Under the pieces are notes generated by a model that did not search any database, was not told where the DNA came from, and saw nothing but the letters and a program-made list of their open reading frames with translations. Shown here piece by piece: positions 26,677 to 36,099 of a stretch of DNA of 64,000 nt; position 1 is the first letter of the stretch, and each line of letters begins with the position of its first letter. Where the stretch lies: assembly GCA_014872805.1 (NCBI GenBank), contig WKFN01000016.1, forward strand, positions 186,001 through 250,000. Direction: 5' to 3'. Both the position numbers and the translations under genes were made by a program. This stretch comes from Opacimonas sp014872805. Lineage in GTDB: Bacteria; Pseudomonadota; Gammaproteobacteria; Enterobacterales; Alteromonadaceae.

Positions 26677-29232
26677 TTAAGCTGCGTCTTTTCCATCTTC
26701 AGATGCTTTTGTATCTGAGTCTTTCTGAGCAGCCGATTTTTTGGTAGAGGTCGACTTTTTGGCGGCAACGGGGCGTTTTGCAGCGCTTCGAGTCGACGAT
26801 TTCCGCTTCGGTGCGGCGCCTAGTTTAAGCTCTTCTGGAGCAAAATCATCCACGTTGATGGTTTTTAATCGTCCTTGCTCAGCGCTAACTAATAGAGCTG
26901 CTTCTTCATCAGTAATGATTTTTTTCTCAAGTGCAATCTTTGCTAACTCATCTAGTTTGGTAAATTGACGTTTTTCACCAATGGATTTGCACACTTTCGC
27001 AAATATAGGTTCGGCAGCGACGACATCTTCAAGGGTTTGCTCAAGCTCACCCAACAAATTGCCTTGTACCCGGGCAGTAAACTGACCTTCACCTAAGCGT
27101 GTACGAGTCGGATTAGGCGTTTGCAGCATGTGTGCAATTTGGTGTTCAATGACATCATTCGGTTCCGCCTGGAGTTGACCAAATGGCTGAACAACGAGGC
27201 GCATTAACCAGCGTACAGGTGTGACAGGGAAGTTGCGAATGTATTCATCAATCGCATACTCTATGGCGGCCATAGAATCTTGCAAGTTCCAATGCACCAT
27301 TGGCAAATCGTCTTTGATCCGTCCTTGGTCATCAAAACGTTTCAACGTTGCCGAAGCCAAGTAAAGGTGGCTTAATACGTCACCTAAGCGAGCGGATAAA
27401 CGTTCGCGTCGTTTTAAGCTACCGCCAAGTACGCCCATAGCTAAGTCTGTCATAAACGCTAAATTTGCACTATAACCTGAAAGACGTTTGTAGTATTGGG
27501 CCGTTTCATCATGGTATGGAGTGGAGTTGAAAAAGCCTCTTGTCAAAGTAAACCATAAGCTACCAAAGAAGTTACTGATACTAAAACCAATATGTCCGAA
27601 TACCGCTTGATCAAAACGTTCTGTTGCTTTGGCTGTATCTTTGATCGCTGCGGCTTGTATTTCTGATAACACATAAGGGTGACAACGAAACGCGCCTTGT
27701 CCGAAGATCATCATATTACGGGTTAAGATATTTGCACCTTCGACCGTAATAGAAATTGGCATTCCTTGATAGCCTCGACCAAGATAATTATTAGGTCCTA
27801 AACAAATCCCTTTACCACCATGCACATCCATTGCATCGTTAATAACCGTGCGCATACGTTCTGTGAGGTGATACTTGGAAATCGCAGAAATAACGGATGG
27901 TTTCTCTCCGTTATCAATACCAGTGGTAGAGAACGAAGTCACCGCATCCATCATATACGCGCTTGCACCAATACGTGCGAGCATTTCTTCTACGCCTTCC
28001 ATTTGGCCGATAGGCATTCTAAATTGTCGGCGAATACGAGAGTAAGCGCCAGTAGCAAGTGCAATCGACTTGGCAGCTCCGGCAGAGGAAGAAGGCAAGG
28101 TGATGCAACGACCAACCGAGAGACATTCCATTAGCATACGCCAACCTTTACCGGCCATAGTTTGACCACCGATGATGTAGTCCAGTGGAACAAAAATATT
28201 TTCACCACTAAGAGGGCCATTGTGAAATGGCACGTTCAAAGGGAAGTGACGATTACCAATGTTGAGCCCCTTGGTATCACGAGGGAGCAGGGCACAGGTT
28301 ATCCCCAACTCTTCATCATTACCAAGTAAACCGTCGGGGTCATAGAGTTTAAAAGCTAAACCAATAACGGTTGCTACAGGAGCTAGGGTAATGTAGCGTT
28401 TATCAAACGTCAGTCGCATACCGATAACTTCTTCACCTTCCCATTCCCCTTTACACACAACGCCACGATCAGGAATAGATCCAGCATCAGACCCAGCCTC
28501 CGGGCTAGTTAGTGCGAAACAGGGAATTTCTTTACCCACAGCAAGCCTTGGGAGATAGTAGTCTTGTTGTGCCTTTGTTCCATAGTGTTGGAGAAGTTCA
28601 CCTGGACCAAGAGAGTTAGGTACGCCTACAGTGGTAGATAAGACGGCAGAAACTGCTGATAATTTTTGTAACACACGAGATTGTGCATAGGCTGAAAATT
28701 CAAGGCCACCGTACTCTTTTTTGATAATCATCGCAAAGAATTTTTGCTCGCCAAGAAACTGCCAAATCTCAGGCGGTAAATCAGCATCTTTGTGGTTGAT
28801 TTGCCATTCATCCACCATTGCGCAGACGGTTTCAACTGGCCCCTCAAGAAATGCTTTTTCTTCTGCGGTTAACACTGGGGCGTTAATGGCGTGGAGTTTT
28901 TGCCAATTTGGTTTACCTGAAAAAAGTTCGCCATCCCACCATACCGTACCAGCATCAATGGCCTCTTGCTCTGTCTGAGACATTTCAGGCATGACTTTGC
29001 GAAAGAATGACAACAAATGTTTGCTTAAGAGTCTTTGTCTGACACTAGGCAGGCCGAATAAAATAAAAGTTAGGGCTAATAACACCCAAGGTAGTGTAAA
29101 GCTAGCACCACTTGCACTGGCTAAAGCCAGGACAGCTCCAACAGCCAATAAAGTAACCATTAAAGATAAGCGCTTATAACTACAAAAACCGATTGTAGCA
29201 ATCGCAAATACAATCCAAATAACCTCTGACAT
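26677..29232 (-). CDS. fadE: Acyl-CoA dehydrogenase FadE
   Basis: An 851-residue acyl-CoA dehydrogenase of the long gammaproteobacterial FadE type, which catalyses the first step of fatty-acid beta-oxidation. The ATG at 29232 is chosen because GGAGAG precedes it by three bases. Two N-terminal membrane segments (about 3-55) precede the catalytic domains. Visible are CFALTSPEAGSDAG, the flavin-binding core, AGKGWRMLMECLSVGR and MDVHGGKGICLGP. A C-terminal tail of about 45 residues rich in Lys, Ala and Ser (KSSTRSAAKRPVAAKKS) goes beyond E. coli FadE (814). A FadR-like operator lies just upstream. Confidence 0.95.
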   Translation of the reverse strand: MSEVIWIVFAIATIGFCSYKRLSLMVTLLAVGAVLALASASGASFTLPWVLLALTFILFGLPSVRQRLLSKHLLSFFRKVMPEMSQTEQEAIDAGTVWWDGELFSGKPNWQKLHAINAPVLTAEEKAFLEGPVETVCAMVDEWQINHKDADLPPEIWQFLGEQKFFAMIIKKEYGGLEFSAYAQSRVLQKLSAVSAVLSTTVGVPNSLGPGELLQHYGTKAQQDYYLPRLAVGKEIPCFALTSPEAGSDAGSIPDRGVVCKGEWEGEEVIGMRLTFDKRYITLAPVATVIGLAFKLYDPDGLLGNDEELGITCALLPRDTKGLNIGNRHFPLNVPFHNGPLSGENIFVPLDYIIGGQTMAGKGWRMLMECLSVGRCITLPSSSAGAAKSIALATGAYSRIRRQFRMPIGQMEGVEEMLARIGASAYMMDAVTSFSTTGIDNGEKPSVISAISKYHLTERMRTVINDAMDVHGGKGICLGPNNYLGRGYQGMPISITVEGANILTRNMMIFGQGAFRCHPYVLSEIQAAAIKDTAKATERFDQAVFGHIGFSISNFFGSLWFTLTRGFFNSTPYHDETAQYYKRLSGYSANLAFMTDLAMGVLGGSLKRRERLSARLGDVLSHLYLASATLKRFDDQGRIKDDLPMVHWNLQDSMAAIEYAIDEYIRNFPVTPVRWLMRLVVQPFGQLQAEPNDVIEHQIAHMLQTPNPTRTRLGEGQFTARVQGNLLGELEQTLEDVVAAEPIFAKVCKSIGEKRQFTKLDELAKIALEKKIITDEEAALLVSAEQGRLKTINVDDFAPEELKLGAAPKRKSSTRSAAKRPVAAKKSTSTKKSAAQKDSDTKASEDGKDAA

Positions 29233-29248
29233 ATTCTCTCCAAACAAT

Positions 29249-29265
29249 TAAGGTCTGACCAGTTA
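29249..29265. promoter_or_regulatory. FadR-like operator upstream of fadE
   Basis: TAAGGTCTGACCAGTTA carries the core AGGTCTGACCA (29251-29261), which matches the FadR consensus TGGTCnGACCA at all positions but one. It starts 17 bases upstream of the fadE ATG, a position suited to repression. A FadR gene is not in the window. Confidence 0.75.
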
Positions 29266-29315
29266 AATGTTAGCGATATATTGTTAAGAGATCAAGTAAG
29301 CTTGTAAATGAATTG

Positions 29316-30074
29316 TTATTTTGAAACGGTTTTTGATGGAATAAGAGTAAAGCTTTTTAGACGCATATCTGCCTGTTCTTTTCCATCTTTGAATTGATTC
29401 AAGCGGATCAGTTGATACTGATATTCTGCCGCAAACCAAGCGTGTGTGATACGTCGTGTTGAATTGGGTCGAGTTATGACAAAATACTCGGCCTCAACTT
29501 GACCAATAGGTAAATTCAATATTTGGTTCTCACGCTGTTCCACAATATAGCTTCTTGCTTCACCACGGTAGTTATAAAACTCATATTGTGAAGGTATAGG
29601 GAGACCTTTTTGCAAACGAAAGGGAATATCTAACCGAAAAAATTGGTTGTCATTGTGTTCGGTGTCAAATGAGATGATCCCATCATCGCTTTGTATGGTT
29701 TGTCGTTCGAAATCTATGAAAAGTTGGTCGTCAGGACCTGTACCAGTGCGAATATATTCGTAAGTGTTGGGAGATATCGGAATGATTGGTTTTGTGTTGT
29801 CCAACAACCGATAGACAGTTCTTTCGCTGCGCTCGTCCGTCAAAAAAAAACGACTGACTTTGGAATAGTAATCAAATATGGCCTGTGAGTCAGTAAGCGC
29901 TAAGGTGATGGAGGCATTGCCAATTTTACTATCATTTCTTGTTATTTGGTATTTTGCCTGAAATGCAAATAATCCAAAATCACTTGGTCGACTTTGATCT
30001 TCAGCCGCTTGTAAAGTGACTGCTGTTAAACCGAGTAGAAGTAATAAATTGGCAAGCCATTTAATCAGCTGCAT
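29316..30074 (-). CDS. DUF3108 domain periplasmic protein
   Basis: A 252-residue exported protein with a signal peptide (about 1-23, ending LQAAED) and a DUF3108 beta-rich domain over most of the rest (AKYQITRNDSKIGNASITL; later RRITHAWFAAEYQYQLIRL). DUF3108 proteins have no established function. Its start overlaps the end of purN by 14 bases, so translation is probably coupled. The purM-purN-DUF3108 order is common in gammaproteobacteria. Confidence 0.82.
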   Translation of the reverse strand: MQLIKWLANLLLLLGLTAVTLQAAEDQSRPSDFGLFAFQAKYQITRNDSKIGNASITLALTDSQAIFDYYSKVSRFFLTDERSERTVYRLLDNTKPIIPISPNTYEYIRTGTGPDDQLFIDFERQTIQSDDGIISFDTEHNDNQFFRLDIPFRLQKGLPIPSQYEFYNYRGEARSYIVEQRENQILNLPIGQVEAEYFVITRPNSTRRITHAWFAAEYQYQLIRLNQFKDGKEQADMRLKSFTLIPSKTVSK

Positions 30075-30711
30075 AACCAGCCTCTGCTAATGGGGTATTA
30101 TCCAGTATGGCTCTGCCATTTTTCATTGTTAACCTGTCGTCGGCAAACCACTTGACGACTAAAGGATAAATTTGATGCTCTTGCTGTTGGACCCTAGAGG
30201 CGAGAATATCTGCGTCGTCATCTTCAAATATAGGCACTTTGGCTTGCAGTACAACTGGACCACCATCCAACTCAGCTGTCACAAAATGCACTGATACTCC
30301 ATGTTCAGTGTCTTTCGCATCCAATGCTCGTTGATGGGTGTGTAATCCTTTGTATTTTGGTAACAAAGAAGGGTGAATATTCAGCAAACGGCCTTCGTAA
30401 TGGGCAACGAAAGGGGCAGATAAAATCCGCATAAAGCCAGCTAATACCACTAAATCAGGGGAAAATTTATCTATTTCTTCGCGAACTACTGTGTCGTACT
30501 CATCGCGGGTACCGCCAATCACTTTGGGATCAACTACTCGAGTCGGAATGGCTTCTTTAGATGCTCGAGTTAAGCCATATGCACCTGGTTTATTCGATAT
30601 AACACCAACGATTTGACCATTGATGAAGCCTGACTGGCAGGCTTCAATAATCGACTGTAAATTACTGCCGCTTCCTGAAATCAGTACGACAATGCGTTTA
30701 GCATGACTCAT
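30061..30711 (-). CDS. purN: Phosphoribosylglycinamide formyltransferase PurN
   Basis: A 216-residue GAR transformylase that moves the formyl group from 10-formyl-THF to GAR in purine synthesis. The phosphate loop is SGSGSNLQS (12-20). The catalytic triad N111, H113 and D149 is in NIHPSLLPKYKG and ELDGGP. It starts one base after purM, forming the standard purM-purN pair. Confidence 0.97.
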   Translation of the reverse strand: MSHAKRIVVLISGSGSNLQSIIEACQSGFINGQIVGVISNKPGAYGLTRASKEAIPTRVVDPKVIGGTRDEYDTVVREEIDKFSPDLVVLAGFMRILSAPFVAHYEGRLLNIHPSLLPKYKGLHTHQRALDAKDTEHGVSVHFVTAELDGGPVVLQAKVPIFEDDDADILASRVQQQEHQIYPLVVKWFADDRLTMKNGRAILDNTPLAEAGYAAD

Positions 30712-30712
30712 T

Positions 30713-31747
30713 TTACATGACTACCGAAGCGTCACCTGTTTTGGTACTAATAGTACCAATTTGCCATGCTGTTTCTCCCTGTGTGTTTAACACAGTTAAA
30801 GCCTCGGCTACAGCTTCTTGTGGGAGCGCAATGATCAACCCTACACCACAGTTAAACGTCCGATACATTTCGTGTGTTGTGACATTGCCTTGTTGTTGCA
30901 GCCAAGTAAAGATGGCTGGCCACTCCCAGCTACTGGTGTCGATATTGGCTTGCATCGTGTCAGGAAGTACACGTGGTATATTTTCCCAAAAGCCACCGCC
31001 GGTAATATGTGAAATGGCATGCACTGGAGTATTTTCAAGAAGAGTCAGAACGGATTTGACATAGATACGAGTAGGTTCAAGCAGTTGGGACTGAATTGAA
31101 CTGCCAGCTAAATCTGTACTGATATCGGCTTGTGATACGTCGATGATCTTGCGAATAAGTGAAAAACCATTAGAGTGCGGACCTGATGATGCCAGCGCAA
31201 TTAATGCATCACCATCACTGACTTTGCTACCATCAATCACATCATCAGCTTCTACAACACCGACACAAAAACCAGCAACGTCATAATCTGAGCCATGATA
31301 CATCCCAGGCATTTCTGCTGTTTCGCCACCAATTAGAGCGCAACCAGATAGCTCACAACCTGCACCAATGCCACTCACTACTTCTACTGCTACATCAACA
31401 TCTAACTTACCTGTTGCGTAGTAGTCCAAAAAGAATAATGGTTCAGCACCTTGAACTATCAAATCGTTCACACACATTGCAACCAAATCAATACCAATGC
31501 CTGAGTGTTCATGACAGTCCATTGCTAAGCGCAGTTTTGTACCAACGCCATCAGTCCCTGATACTAATAAAGGGTTTTTGTACTTTTCTGGTAATGCACA
31601 TAACGCCCCAAATCCTCCTAAACCGCCTCGAACTTCCGGACGATGAGTTTTTTTGGTTACAGATTTAATGCGCTCGACGAGTTCATTACCAGCGTCAATG
31701 TCGACACCAGAGTCTTTATAGCTTAGGGATTGTAGGGATTTGCTCAC
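30713..31747 (-). CDS. purM: Phosphoribosylformylglycinamidine cyclo-ligase PurM
   Basis: A 344-residue AIR synthetase, the E. coli length class. GTG start; no strong ribosome site is seen directly before it. Conserved regions are YKDSGVDIDAGNELV, SGTDGVGTKLRLA, the ATP-binding GGETAEMPGMY and GGGFWENIPRVLP. It closes FGAM to AIR with ATP and operates just before the purC step encoded at 42922-43635. I saw no convincing PurR box upstream; a short inverted repeat TCGCAT-n6-ATGCGA at 31782-31799 is the only symmetric element. Confidence 0.97.
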   Translation of the reverse strand: MSKSLQSLSYKDSGVDIDAGNELVERIKSVTKKTHRPEVRGGLGGFGALCALPEKYKNPLLVSGTDGVGTKLRLAMDCHEHSGIGIDLVAMCVNDLIVQGAEPLFFLDYYATGKLDVDVAVEVVSGIGAGCELSGCALIGGETAEMPGMYHGSDYDVAGFCVGVVEADDVIDGSKVSDGDALIALASSGPHSNGFSLIRKIIDVSQADISTDLAGSSIQSQLLEPTRIYVKSVLTLLENTPVHAISHITGGGFWENIPRVLPDTMQANIDTSSWEWPAIFTWLQQQGNVTTHEMYRTFNCGVGLIIALPQEAVAEALTVLNTQGETAWQIGTISTKTGDASVVM

Positions 31748-31865
31748 AGGACGGTCTCACGAAATAGTTGTAATTTGAAAATCGCATACTCCAATGCGAA
31801 CCAGAAAAAATCCGTTTATTTACGTGCATTATACTTTGAAATACATAACAATATCACTATAAGTT

Positions 31866-32960
31866 TTGACATTTTTTCGTGGGTTTTTTGGATTGGCTAT
31901 CACGCGAACCAGTTTAGTTTTAGTTTTGTTTTTCGTTCCTTGTTTTTGTGCATCTTCTGCGAACGCCGAATTTTCACTAAATATAGGACAAGCCCCTATG
32001 TTAGAACAAACCAGTTCTGCTAGGGCTAATGCGACAAAAGAAGCCTTGCAGCAAGTCTTAGTGAAGCTATCAGGAACACAATCTGTACTGTCAGACAGTG
32101 CAATGAAATCGTTGTTAAATAATGCACAAAACTATGTAGAGGCATCGCGTTTTATTGCTCAGCCATATGTCGGATTAGAAGTGGAATTCGATCAAACACG
32201 TTTAGAACAATGGCTAAAAGACCAACAATTGCCACTGTGGGGTGAGCAAAGACCACACGCTTTGTTATGGTTGATCTATCAAGACCCACTTAATGACGAA
32301 AGAGAAATCATTCACGCTGCAAGCGAACACGTTTTAAAAATAGAACTTGAACAAGCAACACAGCGTCGTGCTATACCAATAAGTTTGCCAATTTATGACC
32401 TACAAGATGTTGCCGTTGTCGCACCAATTGACATTTGGGGACAATTCGTTGATACGCTTTATGATGCCAGTGAGCGATATCAAGTTAATTCGACGTTAGC
32501 GGCTAGGATCTATCCAAACGCAGAGTTTCTTTGGCAACTTGACGGCTTTGTTAAAGAAGGGGATTTATTGCGTTTAGTCTCTTTCACTGCGGTGGATACC
32601 CAAACGTTAATCAATAAATTTGTGGATTTTTATACCGAATTTACGGCTGAGCGTTTTGCAATTGACACAAAACAATTTGCCAATGACCAACGCATTAATT
32701 ATTCAATTAACATTTCGGGCGTATCTAACATCGCGATCTTAGCTGAGGTACAGCGTTTTTTAGAAAATTTGAGTATAGTTGATGATTTTAGGCATGTCTC
32801 TCAACATGGCAATACGGCGATATTCGAGCTAAACCTTCTTGCCACACCAGAACGCTTGCAAGCGACGTTTAAACAAGGGGGTCGTCTTATTCCAAAGTTA
32901 TCAACTGAAGGTTCTCAAGTGTTAGAGCCTGATAATAGCAGTTATCAGTGGCAACCTTAA
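31866..32960 (+). CDS. DUF2066 domain exported protein
   Basis: A 364-residue protein with an N-terminal signal (hydrophobic stretch about 12-30, ending SSANAEF) and a DUF2066 region (ANATKEALQQVLVKLSGTQ and RFIAQPYVG). The start is uncertain: no ATG precedes the signal, and I use the TTG at 31866. An internal TTG 27 bases later is also possible. The function of the family is unknown. It commonly sits beside purM and hda in gammaproteobacteria. Its stop codon shares one base with the hda start, so the two are probably translationally coupled. Confidence 0.78.
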   Translation: MTFFRGFFGLAITRTSLVLVLFFVPCFCASSANAEFSLNIGQAPMLEQTSSARANATKEALQQVLVKLSGTQSVLSDSAMKSLLNNAQNYVEASRFIAQPYVGLEVEFDQTRLEQWLKDQQLPLWGEQRPHALLWLIYQDPLNDEREIIHAASEHVLKIELEQATQRRAIPISLPIYDLQDVAVVAPIDIWGQFVDTLYDASERYQVNSTLAARIYPNAEFLWQLDGFVKEGDLLRLVSFTAVDTQTLINKFVDFYTEFTAERFAIDTKQFANDQRINYSINISGVSNIAILAEVQRFLENLSIVDDFRHVSQHGNTAIFELNLLATPERLQATFKQGGRLIPKLSTEGSQVLEPDNSSYQWQP

Positions 32961-33700
32961 TGCAGTTACCTTTATCGTTACAACTTCATCCGAGTCTGTC
33001 CCTGGAATCATTTATCCCAGGACAAAATCAAATGGCATTATTAGCAGTGCAACAGTTACTGCAAACGAACCATTCAGAATCCATGCAGTCGGCCCAATTT
33101 GTTTTCTTATGGGGTAGGGCTGGTGTTGGTAAAACCCATTTGGCACATGGTATTGCACAAGCTGGCGATGCTGCAAACGTTGGGGTATTTGTCTTAGATT
33201 GTCAGGAATTAGTGCATGCGATTGTCGGGCAAACCGAACTGGATATGCTCAGTGACATGTTGTTGGGTTTGGAACAATACGAACTAGTTGTCTTAGATAA
33301 TGTCAATACACTTTGGGCTCAACCGATTTGGGAAGAGGCATTATTTGATTTAATTAATCGCTTGCTCGAACAAAATCGTCGACTCGTCCTGACTAGTAAC
33401 GAACCACCACAATCAGAATTGATTCAATTACCTGATCTGCGATCTCGGTTGTGTTGGGGGCAGGTATATCAATTATTTCCATTATCAGATGAAGATACGT
33501 TTCAGGTGCTTTCGGAGATGGTGCACGCGCGTGGCATCAAATACAGTGATAATGCATTATCGTATTTGCTCAAGCACGTTCCGCGTGATATGCATTCATT
33601 GCAAAAGCTCATCGATGATCTCGATGAGCTTTCACTTATTGAACAAAAGGGGATTACGATCCCTTTAATCAAGCAATACCTTAGTGAGAATGAGGAATAG
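32960..33700 (+). CDS. hda: DnaA regulatory inactivator Hda
   Basis: A 246-residue AAA+ protein that promotes ATP hydrolysis by DnaA on the DNA-bound sliding clamp, preventing re-initiation. The ATG at 32960 is preferred to an upstream start because it places the clamp-binding motif QLPLSL at residues 2-7, as in Hda. The Walker A region is GRAGVGKTH (52-60), the Walker B is VVLDNV, and sensor elements such as LTSNEPP and PDLRSRL follow. It ends in a 20-base overlap with the convergent lipoprotein gene. Confidence 0.93.
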   Translation: MQLPLSLQLHPSLSLESFIPGQNQMALLAVQQLLQTNHSESMQSAQFVFLWGRAGVGKTHLAHGIAQAGDAANVGVFVLDCQELVHAIVGQTELDMLSDMLLGLEQYELVVLDNVNTLWAQPIWEEALFDLINRLLEQNRRLVLTSNEPPQSELIQLPDLRSRLCWGQVYQLFPLSDEDTFQVLSEMVHARGIKYSDNALSYLLKHVPRDMHSLQKLIDDLDELSLIEQKGITIPLIKQYLSENEE

Positions 33701-35642
33701 GTAGTTCTTTACCGTGTCTTCTCGCTAAGTCCCGTTGCAATCGAGCATTTTTATCAATCAACGGACTGAACGCATGATTTTTGGCACTGCGGGTTGTGCT
33801 AAGATCCAAATTGTCCCACCAACTTCTTCCAACAATCATCGATTGGGGCTGTGGTAAGGTATCTTGAATCGCTCTTGGATCCAATTCTGGATAAATCCGA
33901 TCAACTGTAAACGCCACTCTTGGTTGTAGTTCATCCGCGTTAAAGCGATTGCGCTGGCCCCACACCACATTCAGGTCTGGATCGATATCACGCGATGCAG
34001 TTACCGCAATGTCCGAGTCGGCACCCAGGCGATACTTCATCATGAATTTTTCGAACAAACTCGCATAATCTTCACGCGTGGTGTAGTAGTTATAAAAGCC
34101 TGTTGCACCATCCGTGGTAAATTCTGCTGCCACATCATTTGCCGTGGTATTGCGCTGCGCTTGAGTGGCATCTTCTCCACCAAAATTGACTTGTGCCAAT
34201 GCCTTCATTTGGCTTGAACGCAATGGTAGGGTATTGTCCAAAGCATCAGAATCTGGGTCGCGCTCACCGTTAATGACGGAAAGTGGCGTCTCACTCCCGT
34301 TTAAAGAAGCCCATGTGGAAGGCGCAAAGAAATCATTCGCATGCCCTAATTCGTGGTACATCAACCATGAAATATCGCCTTCAAGATCGACAAAGCTTCG
34401 GCTTCTTCGCTCTGCAATAGGATAACTGCCAGCTGGGTAGTATTCATTATTTTTAACATAACGCCAAGGCATAATAAACTGCAATTCAGCACCAAACCCA
34501 GCACGATAATCAGGTGCTTCATTGAGCGTATCGCGCTCCAGAGGCGTGACCCAAAAATTATCCGCATCCAAATAGATAGCCCCAGTAACCGCCCAGTAAA
34601 AAGAAGGTCTAACTTCATAAGAAATGACCACGGCGGTGACACCACGCAGTAGATTTAACATATCTTGCCCCACCACCGAATCGCGCAGATATTGCTCAAA
34701 GCGCTCCCCCATCCATTGATGCGATACAAGTGTTCGGTTTAAGATATCATCAATATCAGGGGTCATTGTCTCCATACCAATGAGAGGGAGTTCACTAAAG
34801 CGACACGCGTTGGCAATCTGATTGGTGTATACACATCTCTCGATAGCCGAGGCATAAGGAGAGTTTGGACGATATGCAAACATGTTTTCAGTTACGATAT
34901 TGTCAGCATAGCGTGGAAAATACCCGTCATCTAAATCAATCTCACTTTTCCGCACAGCAATATAGGCGTAATCTGTGCCAGTGGTACCATCGCTATAACG
35001 CACTTGTGCCTCGACTCGAATTGCTGAGTCTTGTTCAACTCGTGGAGCGGTAAAAAAGATACGGTTGTCTTGCTCTTCCACAGCGCTTGAATCAGGTAGG
35101 GTTTGACCTTCCAAATCCCATGTAACATCGCTGATGGTTTTACCTGCTATTGGGTCAACACGTAAAGATACCCGGCCACCTTCTACCGCTGCGTGGTCAA
35201 GTCGCAATTTTGCTTGCTGACCTGTACTGATGGTGTCAAATGATATATTTGCGGTAACGGATTGATTGGTACAACTTGAATCTCTTTCGTTAGAGCAGGT
35301 TCTGGCCGTGATTGCAAATTCGTATGTGCCAGATTGTGGCACTTCAAAGGCCAATGTATTGGTATGCATCGCTGTCGATTTAATACTTGGACCAGATATT
35401 TGTTCCCACTGAATATCGACAAGCTTCACCGCGTTCGTCGGTATGGCTACCAGCGCCACTTGATCTCCGACAGCCCCCTCGCGATCGCCAAAGAACGTTA
35501 TCCCGCTATCTTGACCAATACTTGCGAACGCTTGGCCACTGACAGGGGGAGGCTGAGGCGTTGGGGTAGGAGCAGAATCACCTGAGCCACCACCACAGGC
35601 AGAGAGTGTTAATAATATGCTAAGCGGAAGAATCTTTTTCAT
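33681..35642 (-). CDS. Lipoprotein with an HELGH zinc-peptidase-like motif
   Basis: A 653-residue exported lipoprotein that I do not recognise as a named family. The start at 35642 has AGGGGG upstream and gives MKKILPLSILLTLSACGGG, a clear lipobox with the cysteine at residue 16. A Pro/Thr-rich linker and two beta-rich Ig-like segments (about 35-240) precede a helical C-terminal half. That half holds MYHELGHANDFF (H430, E431, H434), a gluzincin-type HExxH zinc site, and a possible third ligand in YASLFEKFMMKY. It may be a surface metallopeptidase. It shares 23 bases with the upstream DUF2069 gene and is inserted between hda and arsC-like genes. Confidence 0.75.
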   Translation of the reverse strand: MKKILPLSILLTLSACGGGSGDSAPTPTPQPPPVSGQAFASIGQDSGITFFGDREGAVGDQVALVAIPTNAVKLVDIQWEQISGPSIKSTAMHTNTLAFEVPQSGTYEFAITARTCSNERDSSCTNQSVTANISFDTISTGQQAKLRLDHAAVEGGRVSLRVDPIAGKTISDVTWDLEGQTLPDSSAVEEQDNRIFFTAPRVEQDSAIRVEAQVRYSDGTTGTDYAYIAVRKSEIDLDDGYFPRYADNIVTENMFAYRPNSPYASAIERCVYTNQIANACRFSELPLIGMETMTPDIDDILNRTLVSHQWMGERFEQYLRDSVVGQDMLNLLRGVTAVVISYEVRPSFYWAVTGAIYLDADNFWVTPLERDTLNEAPDYRAGFGAELQFIMPWRYVKNNEYYPAGSYPIAERRSRSFVDLEGDISWLMYHELGHANDFFAPSTWASLNGSETPLSVINGERDPDSDALDNTLPLRSSQMKALAQVNFGGEDATQAQRNTTANDVAAEFTTDGATGFYNYYTTREDYASLFEKFMMKYRLGADSDIAVTASRDIDPDLNVVWGQRNRFNADELQPRVAFTVDRIYPELDPRAIQDTLPQPQSMIVGRSWWDNLDLSTTRSAKNHAFSPLIDKNARLQRDLARRHGKELPIPHSH

Positions 35643-36099
35643 TATCGGCCCCCTCAAATCGTTGTTTTTCTTCTTCCATGACCGTCTTTAGTTTCGGTAA
35701 TGTTTGTCCTAACTCTTTTCCACGCAAGCGGGCAAAGTAGCTACTTCCTACAAACATCATTAAGCACAAAATGATTTCAATCAATGCATAAAGCCATTGC
35801 TCTGGTACTGAGTACCACACAGTGATCCCATGCATCAAGTACAACAAGACAATAAAGCTTGCCCAAGCGTGCGTATAAGGCTTACCTTGTATGATCCCTT
35901 TTGCAGGTAGTAATAAAGGTAATACATACACGATTAATATAAACGTAACAGAGTAGGTGCGCGGCTCTAGCAATACAATTTGCCAGAGCATCACCCACAG
36001 CAATAGTCCAATAAACCCAAAGAGGGCAAGTGCTCTCGACAGCGAAGTATTGCGAGCCATAGGAATGTGTTCGTTGGTTGGTGTGTGGCTTGTATTCAT
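35620..36099 (-). CDS. DUF2069 inner-membrane protein
   Basis: A 159-residue protein with about four membrane helices (27-47, 51-66, 78-97, 103-124) and a basic then acidic cytoplasmic tail (LRGKELGQTLPKLKTVM). The order DUF2069, wrbA, arsC-like is common in gammaproteobacteria; the function is unknown. The stop codon of wrbA abuts its start (1-base overlap at 36099), and its own end overlaps the lipoprotein gene. Confidence 0.8.
   Translation of the reverse strand: MNTSHTPTNEHIPMARNTSLSRALALFGFIGLLLWVMLWQIVLLEPRTYSVTFILIVYVLPLLLPAKGIIQGKPYTHAWASFIVLLYLMHGITVWYSVPEQWLYALIEIILCLMMFVGSSYFARLRGKELGQTLPKLKTVMEEEKQRFEGADNEKDSSA

Noticed and set aside
31782..31799. Short inverted repeat (TCGCAT-n6-ATGCGA) between purM and the DUF2066 gene, considered as a PurR box
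   Set aside because: It lacks the ACGCAAACGTTTGCGT core; six-base arms can occur by chance.
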